From: JADGRB01 sp963835825
GTDB lineage: Bacteria > Myxococcota_A > Polyangia > Fen-1088
Reading direction: 5' to 3'
Length of the DNA stretch: 64,000 bases
Assembly: GCA_963835825.1 (NCBI GenBank)
Contig: CAWIGZ010000008.1
Span: 372,001-436,000, forward strand
Shown: positions 27,635 through 35,371 of the stretch, one piece after another
Layout: every line of letters begins with the position of its first letter
Position numbering within the stretch: position 1 is the first letter of the stretch
Program-made: the position numbers and the translations under genes
Notes under the pieces: generated by a model
Told to the model about the DNA's origin: nothing
Database searches by the model: none
The model's input: the letters and a program-made list of their open reading frames with translations, nothing else

Positions 27635-29043
27635 CCCAGACGCTGACGGCGACCGGCGAGCTGGAGTGGGGCGCCGAAAACCTGACCATCCCCGAACGGA
27701 CGGAGCGGGTCGAGGCGGTCGACCTCCAGATCAAGGCGCTCGGCCCCTGTCGCTACCGGTCGCCGCTGGTCGCGCGCCTCGGCGATCGGGCTCTGCACCA
27801 CGTCGGGGAGGCGGATCGGGTCCTGCTCGACGACCGGGCCTCCAGGTTGGTGACGGCCGGCGCCGCCGGTTTCGCCGCGCTGCCCACCTTCGAGCTGGCG
27901 GGCCCGCGCGATCGGCTGTTCTTCGATCCGGCCACCCTCCGGGTCGGCATCGTCACCTGCGGCGGGCTCTGTCCCGGCATCAACAACGTCGTGCGCGGGC
28001 TGGTCCTGGAGCTGACGCACGCCTACGGCGTGCAGGAGATCTTCGGCTTTCGCTACGGCTTCGAAGGGATCGTCCCCCGCTTCGGGCACGAGCCGCTGCG
28101 GCTCACCCCGGCGATGGTCGGCTCGATCCACCACCTCGGGGGGACCCTCCTCGGCACCTCGCGCGGCGGCCAGGATCCCGGCGAGATGGTCGACCAGCTG
28201 GAGAAGATGGGCATCGGGGCGCTGTTCGTCATCGGCGGCGACGGGACGCTGCGCGGGGCGACCACGCTGGTCGGCGAGATCGAGCGCCGCAAGCTGGCGA
28301 TCGCGGTGGTCGGGATCCCGAAGACGATCGACAACGACATCCACTTCATCGACCGCAGCTTCGGGTTCGAGAGCGCCGCCGCGGCCGCCGCCGAGGCCAT
28401 TCGCAGCGCCCACGTCGAGGCGACCGGCGCCAACAACGGCATCGGACTGGTGAAGGTGATGGGGCGGCACTCGGGGTTCATCGCCTGTCACGCGGCGCTG
28501 GCCTGCCCGGAGGCGAACTTCGTCCTCATCCCCGAGGTGGACCTGAAGCTGGACGGGGAGGGCGGATTTCTGCGACACCTCGAGCGCCGGCTGGAACAGC
28601 GGGCCCACGCCGTCATCGTCGTCGCCGAGGGCGCGGGGCAGGAGCTCTGCGCCGCGGCTCCCGCGGTGGGCGGGGCGACGGGCGCCACCGACGCCAGCGG
28701 GAACGCGCGCCTCAAGGACATCGGCTTCGTGTTGCGCGAGCGGATCGTGCAGCACTTCGCCGGCCGGGGCGTCGAGATCACCCTCAAGTACATCGACCCC
28801 AGCTATCAGATCCGCAGCGTTCCCGCCTCGCCGTCGGACAGCGTCTACTGCTGGAACATGGCGCGCAACGCGGTCCACGCGGCGATGGCCGGCAACACCG
28901 AGATGCTCGTCGGCCGCTGGCACGGGCGGTTCGTCCACGTGCCGTTCCCGCTGGCCACGCGCTTCCGAAAGCAGGTCGATCTCGACGACGATCTCTGGAT
29001 GTCGGTCATCGAATCGACCGGCCAGCCGGCGTCGTTCGGCTGA
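27631..29043 (+). CDS. pfk: 6-phosphofructokinase (ATP type, long form)
   Basis: 470 aa. An N-terminal extension of about 100 residues precedes the PFK core: VTCGGLCPGINNV, GFRYGFEGIVP, FVIGGDGTLRGA, VVGIPKTIDNDI with the catalytic Asp, KVMGRHSGFIA, and LIPEVDLKLDGEGG. GGDGT rather than GGDD suggests ATP, not pyrophosphate, as phosphoryl donor. The extension and overall size resemble the plant/trypanosome/spirochaete long PFK group rather than E. coli PfkA. Coupled to pyk by a 4-bp overlap. Confidence 0.92.
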   Translation: MTQTLTATGELEWGAENLTIPERTERVEAVDLQIKALGPCRYRSPLVARLGDRALHHVGEADRVLLDDRASRLVTAGAAGFAALPTFELAGPRDRLFFDPATLRVGIVTCGGLCPGINNVVRGLVLELTHAYGVQEIFGFRYGFEGIVPRFGHEPLRLTPAMVGSIHHLGGTLLGTSRGGQDPGEMVDQLEKMGIGALFVIGGDGTLRGATTLVGEIERRKLAIAVVGIPKTIDNDIHFIDRSFGFESAAAAAAEAIRSAHVEATGANNGIGLVKVMGRHSGFIACHAALACPEANFVLIPEVDLKLDGEGGFLRHLERRLEQRAHAVIVVAEGAGQELCAAAPAVGGATGATDASGNARLKDIGFVLRERIVQHFAGRGVEITLKYIDPSYQIRSVPASPSDSVYCWNMARNAVHAAMAGNTEMLVGRWHGRFVHVPFPLATRFRKQVDLDDDLWMSVIESTGQPASFG

Positions 29044-29071
29044 TCGCCGGGCGGCCTTGGGCGTGAGCCGG

Positions 29072-29728
29072 TCAGCGCGCGCGCTCGGCCTCGGTGAACA
29101 GCTCGTCGAGCGTGTAGACGCGCGTCGCCTGCTCCGGGTCGAGGGCCGCGTTGATCATGGCCCTCGCGACCACGCTGGCGGGGATCTCGCGGTACCGGCG
29201 CGCCAGGCCCACGGCGTTGATGGCCCCGAGCAGCGTGCTGCTGAGCCTCTCGCCCCCGCGCGCCTGCGCTCGGCCGCCCAGGAGGCTGGGGCGCATGATC
29301 CGGACGCGCGCGAAGCCGAGCTGCTGCACGTCGCGATCGAGCTCGCCCTTGATGCGCGAATAGAAGATGCGCGAGCCCGGGTCGGCGGACGCCGCGGAGA
29401 CGAGCACGTAGGTCGCCACGCCGTTGCCCGCCGCCGCCCTGGCGAAGGCCAGCTGGTAGTCGTAGTCGACCTTCTTCTGCGCGGCCAGGCTGCCGGCCTG
29501 CTTCCGCGTCGTCCCGAGCGACGAGAAGGCCACGTCCCCCTTGACCAGCGACGACCACGATGCCGGCGCCTCGAAGTCGACGACGTGCTCTTCCAGCTTC
29601 GGGTGGGCCTGACCGGTCTTCTTGCGGCCGAAGGCGATCACCTGGTCGAACCGCGCGTCGGTCAGCAGCTGATCCAAGAGCTGCGACCCGACCAGCCCGG
29701 TGGCCCCAATCATGAGCGCCGTCTTCAC
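29072..29728 (-). CDS. NAD(P)-binding Rossmann protein (TIP30/NmrA-like SDR)
   Basis: 218 aa. Opens with MIGATGLVGSQLLDQLL (GxxGxxG dinucleotide site), then the HTATIP2/TIP30-style GDVAFSSLGTTRKQAGS, YVLVSAASADPGSRIFYSR with the Tyr/Ser/Lys region, and MRPSLLGGRAQARGGER. These atypical short-chain dehydrogenase relatives bind NAD(P)H; many have no proven reaction. Start is the GTG at 29728, which follows TATGCT by 6 bases. It ends 28 bases from the pfk stop on the other strand. Confidence 0.83.
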   Translation of the reverse strand: MKTALMIGATGLVGSQLLDQLLTDARFDQVIAFGRKKTGQAHPKLEEHVVDFEAPASWSSLVKGDVAFSSLGTTRKQAGSLAAQKKVDYDYQLAFARAAAGNGVATYVLVSAASADPGSRIFYSRIKGELDRDVQQLGFARVRIMRPSLLGGRAQARGGERLSSTLLGAINAVGLARRYREIPASVVARAMINAALDPEQATRVYTLDELFTEAERAR

Positions 29729-29734
29729 GCGCCG

Positions 29735-29740
29735 AGCATA
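29735..29740 (-). promoter_or_regulatory. -10-like TATGCT 6 bases before the TIP30-like gene
   Basis: TATGCT on the minus strand followed by CGGCGC and the GTG start at 29728. No Shine-Dalgarno is visible. Confidence 0.4.
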
Positions 29741-29863
29741 CCTGTATCCAAAAACGAACGGCCGGTGACCGTCACCGACCGTCGCACGGGGCTAACCCCG
29801 GAAACCCCAAGACAACGCGCGCCGTCGCAGGTCTGGCAGGCGAGTTGCAACGCCGGCCGAACC

Positions 29864-30634
29864 ATGCATCTTTCGTCTACTTGGGCAGTCGTGGTTCTCG
29901 CGGTGGGTGGTTCGGTACTGGTCGGCTGCGCCACGCCGATGCCGCTCGTCCGCCTCAATCCGGACGCTTCCGACGTCGTCTGGGTGGGGGGACGGGCCTC
30001 GGTGCAGAAGGACACGACTGGTGTCCGGGTCGCCGCCGCGTTCGAGCATCAGGACGGGCCGAACCTGGCGGTGCGGGTGGAGATCGAGAACGGCACCACC
30101 GAGCGTCTGGAGGTGAGCCCGCGGGAGATGACGTTCGCCGTCTGCAGCGGTCTGGCGCCTGCTTCCTGCGGCCCGTCGCAACGGGTGATCGATCCCGAGA
30201 AGGTCCTGACCGCGCTGGCCGTCGCGCAGTCCCGCGGCGCCGCCGAGGCCTCCAACAGCCAGGCGTTCTACGGGACGCTGGTGCTCCTGAGCGCGGTGGG
30301 AGACGTCGCCTCGGCGGCGCATGGAAGACGCACCTCGGGCACCGGGACCCTGGTGGCCGCCTCCGCGATGGAGGAGGACGCCGCCGCGCGGGATAGCGCT
30401 CAGGCCTCCATCGCCGTCCAGCAGCAGCTCTGGTCTGACCAGGCGCTCCGAAGGAATACCCTGTTTCCGGGCCAGGGAACGTCAGGGTTGGTCTTCCTGC
30501 CGATCAACTATCAGGCGGGCTACGTCTGGCTGCAGATCACGGTGGCCGGGCGTCTGTTCCCGTTTCACTTCAAGGAGGTGGTGACGCCGGTCGAGCTTCC
30601 GCAGCCGCAGGGGGCAATCGGGCACAACAAGTGA
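29864..30634 (+). CDS. Putative lipoprotein of unknown function
   Basis: 256 aa. Lipobox VLVGCATP after a normal signal. The first mature half is beta-rich (VRVAAAFEHQDGPNLAVRVEIENGTTERLEVSPREM) and looks like an immunoglobulin-like fold. A helical middle (AVAQSRGAAEASNSQ...AASAMEEDAAARDSAQ) is followed by a final beta-strand block (TSGLVFLPINYQAGYVWLQI). Two cysteines (FAVCSG and ASCGPS) may pair. Periplasmic or outer-membrane location is likely. No family recognised. ATG 29864 begins the signal. Confidence 0.6.
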   Translation: MHLSSTWAVVVLAVGGSVLVGCATPMPLVRLNPDASDVVWVGGRASVQKDTTGVRVAAAFEHQDGPNLAVRVEIENGTTERLEVSPREMTFAVCSGLAPASCGPSQRVIDPEKVLTALAVAQSRGAAEASNSQAFYGTLVLLSAVGDVASAAHGRRTSGTGTLVAASAMEEDAAARDSAQASIAVQQQLWSDQALRRNTLFPGQGTSGLVFLPINYQAGYVWLQITVAGRLFPFHFKEVVTPVELPQPQGAIGHNK

Positions 30635-30653
30635 ACAGCCGCTCGAGAGTCAG

Positions 30654-30659
30654 TAAACT
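30654..30659 (+). promoter_or_regulatory. -10-like TAAACT 6 bases before the RibD-C-like gene
   Basis: TAAACT, then GGGGCG, then ATG 30666. A weak GTGAAC lies 17 bp upstream. Confidence 0.4.
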
Positions 30660-30665
30660 GGGGCG

Positions 30666-31214
30666 ATGGCCAAGCTGCGCGTATTCGAATCGATCTCCGT
30701 CGACGGCTACTTCTGCGACGCCCGGGGCGACATCAGCTGGGGGCACAACGGGCGCGACGACCCCGAATTCGCCGCCTGGGTGGGCGGAAACGCCAGCGGC
30801 GGGGGCGCGCTGCTGTTCGGGCGCAAGACCTACCAGATGATGGAGGCGTTCTGGCCGACGCCGGCGGCGGCGGCGCAGATGCCGGTGGTGGCCAAGGGGA
30901 TGAACGCCGCGCGAAAGTACGTCGCCTCGACGACCATCCAGCCGACCTGGAACAACACCCAGCTCCTGAAGGGCGACCTGCTCACGGCGGTCCGCGAGTT
31001 GAAGGCGGGCGACGGCCCGGGCATCACCCTGCTCGGCAGCGGCAGCGTGGCCGGACAGCTCGGCGCGGCGGGCCTGGTCGACGCGTATCAGTTCGTGATC
31101 GTTCCGGTCGCGCTCGGTTCCGGACGGACGGTGTTCACGGCCGGTCGCCAGCTGCGCCTCGTCGAGCAGCGCGCGTTCCGCTGCGGCAACGTGGTCGTCA
31201 CCTACGCGACGTAG
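30666..31214 (+). CDS. Dihydrofolate reductase-family (RibD C-terminal type) protein
   Basis: 182 aa. Typical start LRVFESISVDGYFCDARGD, then FGRKTYQMMEAFWPT, and late ITLLGSGSVAGQL...LVDAYQFVIVPVALGSG, the nucleotide-binding and closing motifs of stand-alone DHFR-like reductases. It is shorter than, and only distantly similar to, the copy at 5830-6474, so the two are not a recent duplication. Substrate unknown. Its last 17 bases overlap the end of the rbgA-type gene on the other strand. Confidence 0.85.
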   Translation: MAKLRVFESISVDGYFCDARGDISWGHNGRDDPEFAAWVGGNASGGGALLFGRKTYQMMEAFWPTPAAAAQMPVVAKGMNAARKYVASTTIQPTWNNTQLLKGDLLTAVRELKAGDGPGITLLGSGSVAGQLGAAGLVDAYQFVIVPVALGSGRTVFTAGRQLRLVEQRAFRCGNVVVTYAT

Positions 31215-32064
31215 CTTCAGGTCGCTCCACCTCGTCGACGGTCTCCAGCGTGATCCGGCCGAGCGCGCCGGTGCGAAAGTCGTTGAGCAGGGCCACCGCC
31301 GCCCGGGCCAGGTCCGGTCCGCCGCCGGGCCTCTTCGCCAGCGACCGTCCGGCGGCGATGAGCGCCAGCAGCATGTGCTCGTCGCAGGGGCGGGGGAGCA
31401 CCCCGTACCGCTGCGCCACCAGCTCCGGGTAGTGGCGGAGCAGATAGAGGCCCAGCGTCAGCGCGACCTCCTCGTCGTCGTAGGCCCCGCGCCCGATGCT
31501 GTGGAGCGCGGCCAGCCGATGCGCGGTCGGCTGCGCCATCCCCGGCCACAACATCCCCGGCGTGTCGACCAGGCTCATGCCGGGGCCCAGGCGGTGGAAC
31601 ATCTGAATCTTGGTGATGGCGGGCTCGTCGCCGACGTGGGCGACGTGGCGCTTCAGGATCGCGTTCATCAAGGTCGACTTGCCGACGTTGGGGATGCCGA
31701 GGATCATCATCCGCAGCGGCTTGTCGGCGGCGCCGCGCTCGGGGCGCAGCGCCCGGCAGGCGGTGAGCACGCGCTCGATCTCCCCCGGCTTCTTGGCGCA
31801 CAGGGCGAGCGCCTGCACGCCCGCCTGCCCGTTGTAGTGCTGCAGCCAGCGCCGCGTCTGCTCCGGATCGGCGGCGTCCGACTTGTTCAGCAGCTTGAGC
31901 GCGGGTCGCTGGCCGGCCAGGCGCAACCGCTCGAACACCGGATTGCAGCTGGACTGCGGCGCGCGCGCGTCCAGCACCTCGATGACGAGGTCGGTCTTGC
32001 GCATGGTCTCGGCCGCCTTCGTCCGGGCGGTGAGCATATGACCGGGGTACCAGTTGATTGCCAT
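31198..32064 (-). CDS. rbgA: Ribosome-biogenesis GTPase (YlqF/RbgA family)
   Basis: 288 aa. Circularly permuted GTPase order is seen: IEVLDARAPQSSCNP and LLNKSD (G4) come first, then ILGIPNVGKSTLMN (G1) and LVDTPGMLWP (G3). The N-terminal INWYPGHM is diagnostic of YlqF/RbgA. RbgA helps late assembly of the 50S subunit; C-terminal helices contact rRNA. ATG 32064 is chosen because MAINWYPGHM is the family start. Confidence 0.93.
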   Translation of the reverse strand: MAINWYPGHMLTARTKAAETMRKTDLVIEVLDARAPQSSCNPVFERLRLAGQRPALKLLNKSDAADPEQTRRWLQHYNGQAGVQALALCAKKPGEIERVLTACRALRPERGAADKPLRMMILGIPNVGKSTLMNAILKRHVAHVGDEPAITKIQMFHRLGPGMSLVDTPGMLWPGMAQPTAHRLAALHSIGRGAYDDEEVALTLGLYLLRHYPELVAQRYGVLPRPCDEHMLLALIAAGRSLAKRPGGGPDLARAAVALLNDFRTGALGRITLETVDEVERPEATSRR

Positions 32065-32185
32065 GGGGCGGGAGGGACCATACGCGATGGTGAGCAAAAA
32101 AATCCCTTATGCGCTAAGAGTGGAATGCCAGGCCCCCCAGACCGGCGCCCCTTGGCGCCTCCACGTGTGAAAGCGAGCAGGTTCC

Positions 32186-32524
32186 ATGAAGAAGATCGAA
32201 GCCATCATCAGACCGCACCGCCTCGACGAGGTGAAGGATCGGCTGAAGCAGGCCGGCGTGACCGGGATGACGGTCATCGAAGTCAAAGGCTTCGGCCGGA
32301 CGGGCGGGAAGACCGAGGTCTACCGCGGGTCGGCCTACGTCGTGGACTTCGTCCCCAAGGTCATGGTCATCGTGGTGGTTCCCGACGCGCTGGCCGCCAC
32401 GGCGGTCGAGACGATCGCGCGGGGCGCCAGGACCGACAAGATCGGCGACGGGAAGATCTTCGTGTCGACGATCGACGAGGTCGTCCGCATCCGGACCGGC
32501 GAGCGCGGCGAAGACGCGATTTAG
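32186..32524 (+). CDS. glnB: Nitrogen regulatory protein P-II
   Basis: 112 aa, exactly the P-II size. MKKIEAIIRPHRLDEVK, the T-loop with Tyr51 available for uridylylation (GGKTEVYRGSAY), VVVPDALAATAVETIARGA, and GDGKIFVSTIDEVVRIRTGE at the C-terminus. Trimeric P-II senses ATP/ADP and 2-oxoglutarate and controls glutamine synthetase, AmtB or NtrB. Neither glnA nor amtB adjoins it here, so GlnB versus GlnK cannot be decided from context. Confidence 0.95.
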   Translation: MKKIEAIIRPHRLDEVKDRLKQAGVTGMTVIEVKGFGRTGGKTEVYRGSAYVVDFVPKVMVIVVVPDALAATAVETIARGARTDKIGDGKIFVSTIDEVVRIRTGERGEDAI

Positions 32525-32547
32525 GCTAGAAAGAAACCGGTTCCGAC

Positions 32548-32617
32548 GAGGGCGTCGCCGTCAGGCGACGGTGGGTTCAGCCAGCGCAAACAGGCCCGAC
32601 GAGGTGGCGGCCGAAGG
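32548..32617. repeat. Dispersed intergenic hairpin element, copy B
   Basis: Second copy of the element at 16846-16915, again between convergent genes. It begins GAGGGCGTCGCCG with hairpin CGTCGCC-GTCA-GGCGACG (32553-32570), then shares ACGGTG, a GCGMAA-like stretch and GCCCGACGA with copy A before diverging. Confidence 0.6.
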
Positions 32618-32631
32618 CGCCCTGGGCGTCG

Positions 32632-34026
32632 CTATCGCGCTGCCAGCTGCAGGCGGAGGCCGTGGCGCGGGCGGAGGGTCACGCTGGGCAGCAAGGTCAG
32701 CTCTGTCTGCGGCGTGACCTCGAAGCGAAAGCGCTGGACCGCGGTGGCGAGGACCAGCTTCGCCTCCATCATCGCGAATCGATTTCCGATGCAGACCCTC
32801 GGGCCCCCTCCGAAGGGGAAGTAGGCGAAACGGGGCAGGCGCTGCGCCAGATCGCCCTGCCAGCGTTCGGGCTGGAAGGACTCGGCGGCCTCGAAGTTTC
32901 GCGGATCGCGGTGGACCACCCAGGGGGACATCACGAACTCGGCCCCCTTGCCGAATCGAAAGCCGCCGATCTCCACGTCGGTCAGGGCCTGGCGGGCCAT
33001 GACCCAGGCCGGCGGATAGAGGCGCATCGCCTCGAGCACGACCGCGTCGGTGTACGCCAGACGCTCGAGATCGGCGAGGCCGGGCGGCCGGCCGCCGAGC
33101 ACCTCGGCAAGCTCGGCGGCGAGGCGGTCCTGGCACTTCGGATGGGTCGCCAGCAGATAGAGCGAATAGGTGAGCGCCAGCGCCGTCGTCTCGTGCCCGG
33201 CCAGGAACAGCGTCACCGCTTCGTCGCGCACCTGCGCGTCGGTCATGGAGCTGCCGTCCTCGTCGCGCGCGCGAATCAGCAGCGACAGCAGATCGTCCGC
33301 GTTGGCATCGCTCTGCTTCCGCCGGGCGTCGATGATCTGGAGGATCACCTCGTCGACCTTGCGCGCCGAGGCCTGGAACCGGCGGTTCGTCCGGGTCGGC
33401 ACCCAGGCGGGCGGCTGGAAGCGCGCCACCAGTCCCAGGATGCGCCCGAAGTGCTCCATCAGCTCCGAGATGATCTGGCCGATGTGGCTCGCGTCGGCGG
33501 AGACGTCGGCGCCGAACAGCGCGCGGGCGACGATGTTCAACGTCACGGCCATCATGTCTTCGTGGACGTTGCGCACCTCCCCGGGCTTCCAGGTGGCCGC
33601 GGCCTGCGCGATGGCGCCGGTCATGACGGCGGCGTACGACTGCAGCTGCCGGTGATGAAACGCCGGCTGCAGCAGCCGGCGCTGCCGCCGCCACGATTCG
33701 CCCTCGTTGACGAGGAGGCCGTTCCCGACGACGCGCGAGAGCAGGCGGCTGGTGCGATCCTTGCGAAAGGACTCCGGCTTCTTGAGGAGGATCTCCTCGA
33801 TGCAGGCCGGGTCGGCGACGAAGTAGAGCTCGAGCGGCAAGCGCGTCTGGACGAACGGCCCGTACGTGCGGTGGATGAAGGTCAGCCCCTCGAGCACGCT
33901 GGCGTCGAACTCCCGGCGGATGCGGAAGAAGTCTCGCCAGGGCGGGCGCGCGGGGCGCGCCGAGCGCGGCCGGTCGCCCCGCGACGCGGAGCGCACGCCC
34001 GCGGAGGTGGCCTCGCCGACGGTCAT
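32632..34026 (-). CDS. Cytochrome P450
   Basis: 464 aa. All core P450 motifs are present: WRRQRRLLQPAFHH helix C, I-helix AGHETTALALT with the oxygen-activating Thr, ExxR (LEAMRLYPP), the PERW region, and heme loop FGGGPRVCIGNRFA with the thiolate Cys. No membrane anchor, so a soluble class I-type enzyme needing a ferredoxin partner is likely; none is encoded nearby. Sequence style is close to the CYP102/CYP110-like bacterial group that often hydroxylates fatty acids or terpenoids, but the substrate is open. ATG 34026 lies 7 bases after TAAGCT. Confidence 0.93.
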   Translation of the reverse strand: MTVGEATSAGVRSASRGDRPRSARPARPPWRDFFRIRREFDASVLEGLTFIHRTYGPFVQTRLPLELYFVADPACIEEILLKKPESFRKDRTSRLLSRVVGNGLLVNEGESWRRQRRLLQPAFHHRQLQSYAAVMTGAIAQAAATWKPGEVRNVHEDMMAVTLNIVARALFGADVSADASHIGQIISELMEHFGRILGLVARFQPPAWVPTRTNRRFQASARKVDEVILQIIDARRKQSDANADDLLSLLIRARDEDGSSMTDAQVRDEAVTLFLAGHETTALALTYSLYLLATHPKCQDRLAAELAEVLGGRPPGLADLERLAYTDAVVLEAMRLYPPAWVMARQALTDVEIGGFRFGKGAEFVMSPWVVHRDPRNFEAAESFQPERWQGDLAQRLPRFAYFPFGGGPRVCIGNRFAMMEAKLVLATAVQRFRFEVTPQTELTLLPSVTLRPRHGLRLQLAAR

Positions 34027-34384
34027 GGGCGAAAGCTTACGCCGCCAGTCGCCGCAGTCCGGCAAAATACGGGGACCCGCCGATGTTTCCACCGACGGGT
34101 CCCCAATCTCCCCACCGAGCCCTCGCCTTCCACATCCCCCAACCCCGCGTCGGGCCCGCTTCCAAACTACGACCCGAGACATTGCGAGGGGTGTGCCAGC
34201 GTTTGGGCCGATCTTTGGCCCGAGAAGACGCGTTGGGCGCCGCTCTCGAGGCGAGCGGGGTAACGGCGGGTCGCCCGAGTGATACCGTGAGCGCTCGTCT
34301 CCGGTCGAGGCTCGAACCGGAAGAGCTGGACCCGCGCGGACAAAGGCCGTTGCCGAGGGCGTGCTCAGCCGCGAATCGCCGCGC
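34027..34384. other. 358-bp intergenic region upstream of the P450
   Basis: No convincing gene. Next to the P450 start is TAAGCT (34034-34039, minus strand; 7 bases before the ATG). Further up is a perfect 9-bp inverted repeat GGGGACCCG/CGGGTCCCC with a 16-base loop (34071-34104), placed where an operator or attenuator would be. The remainder holds nothing I can name. Confidence 0.5.
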
Positions 34385-35356
34385 TTAGCCGTCGTGCTTG
34401 GCCGGGGGGGGCAGGTTGATTTCGCTGGCGACGACGTAGAGCGGGCGGCGCTTCACCTCTTCGTAGATGCGCCCCACGTACTCGCCCAGGATCCCGGTCA
34501 TCAGGAGCTGCGCCGACGAGCCGAGCCCGACCAGGATCATGATCGTCGTCCATCCCTTGACGACGCCGGTCCCGAACAGCTTCTCCCACAGCGCCCAGAC
34601 GCCGCCGCCCATCGCCGTCGCCCCGGCCAGCACGCCGAACCAGGTCGCCATCCGCAGCGGCACCGTCGAGAAGGAGGTGATGCCGTCGACGGCGAAGCTG
34701 AACATCTTGCGGAAGGGATACTTCGTCTCGCCGGCGAAGCGGGCCGGTCGTTCGTAGTGGACGGAGGTCTGCCGAAACCCGACCCACCAGACCAGCCCCC
34801 GCACGAACCGGTGCTGCTCGCGCAGGGCCCGCAGCGTCAGCACGACCGGGCGGCTCATCAGGCGGAAGTCGCCGGCGTCGACGGGGATCTGGGCGCCGCC
34901 CAGCAGGGCCCGCAGCAGCCGATAGTAGGCGGCGGCGCTGAAACGCTTGAACGCCGTCTCGCCGTGCCGGCGCGAGCGAACCCCGAACACGACGTCGAAC
35001 CCCTCGCGCCACCTGGCCAACATCTGGCTGACCACCTCGGGCGGGTCCTGCAGATCGGCGTCCATCACCACCACCGCCTGGCCGCTCGCCCGGTCGAGCC
35101 CGGCGGTGATCGCCAGCTGGTGCCCGAAGTTGCGGGAGAGCGACAGGACCTTGTAGCGGGGCTCGGTGGCCGCGAGCTCTTTCAACAGAGGGAGCGATCG
35201 GTCGTTCGATCCGTCATTGACGAAGATGACCTCCCAGGATTCGCCGACGCCGTTCCCGACGTCGGCCAGGAACGCGCGCAGCCGGCGGTCCAGCTCCGGG
35301 ATGATCTCTTCCTCGTTGTAGACGGGAAGAACCAACGAAAGGATGGGCGCCTCCAA
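34385..35356 (-). CDS. Family 2 glycosyltransferase (GtrB/ArnC/DPM1-like)
   Basis: 323 aa. GT2 catalytic domain: LVLPVYNEEEIIPELD, FVNDGSNDRS, GHQLAITAGLDRASG, and MDADLQDPPE (DxD). Two C-terminal membrane helices follow (VLAGATAMGGGVWALW and IMILVGLGSSAQLLMTGILGEYVGRIYEEV). Relatives move a sugar from a nucleotide donor to undecaprenyl/dolichyl phosphate on the cytoplasmic face. Start is a TTG at 35356. It diverges, with only 15 bases between, from a GT-C-type gene that could use its lipid-linked product. Confidence 0.92.
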   Translation of the reverse strand: MEAPILSLVLPVYNEEEIIPELDRRLRAFLADVGNGVGESWEVIFVNDGSNDRSLPLLKELAATEPRYKVLSLSRNFGHQLAITAGLDRASGQAVVVMDADLQDPPEVVSQMLARWREGFDVVFGVRSRRHGETAFKRFSAAAYYRLLRALLGGAQIPVDAGDFRLMSRPVVLTLRALREQHRFVRGLVWWVGFRQTSVHYERPARFAGETKYPFRKMFSFAVDGITSFSTVPLRMATWFGVLAGATAMGGGVWALWEKLFGTGVVKGWTTIMILVGLGSSAQLLMTGILGEYVGRIYEEVKRRPLYVVASEINLPPPAKHDG

Positions 35357-35371
35357 GGCGACCTATTTAAC

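Noticed and set aside
32065..32185. Sigma-54 promoter before glnB
   Set aside because: GG-N10-GC-type spacing with TGGC...TTGC could not be found; only loose partial matches occur.
34083..34388. 101-codon ORF between the P450 and GT2 genes
   Set aside because: Irregular composition, no ribosome site and no recognisable motif; kept only as intergenic.
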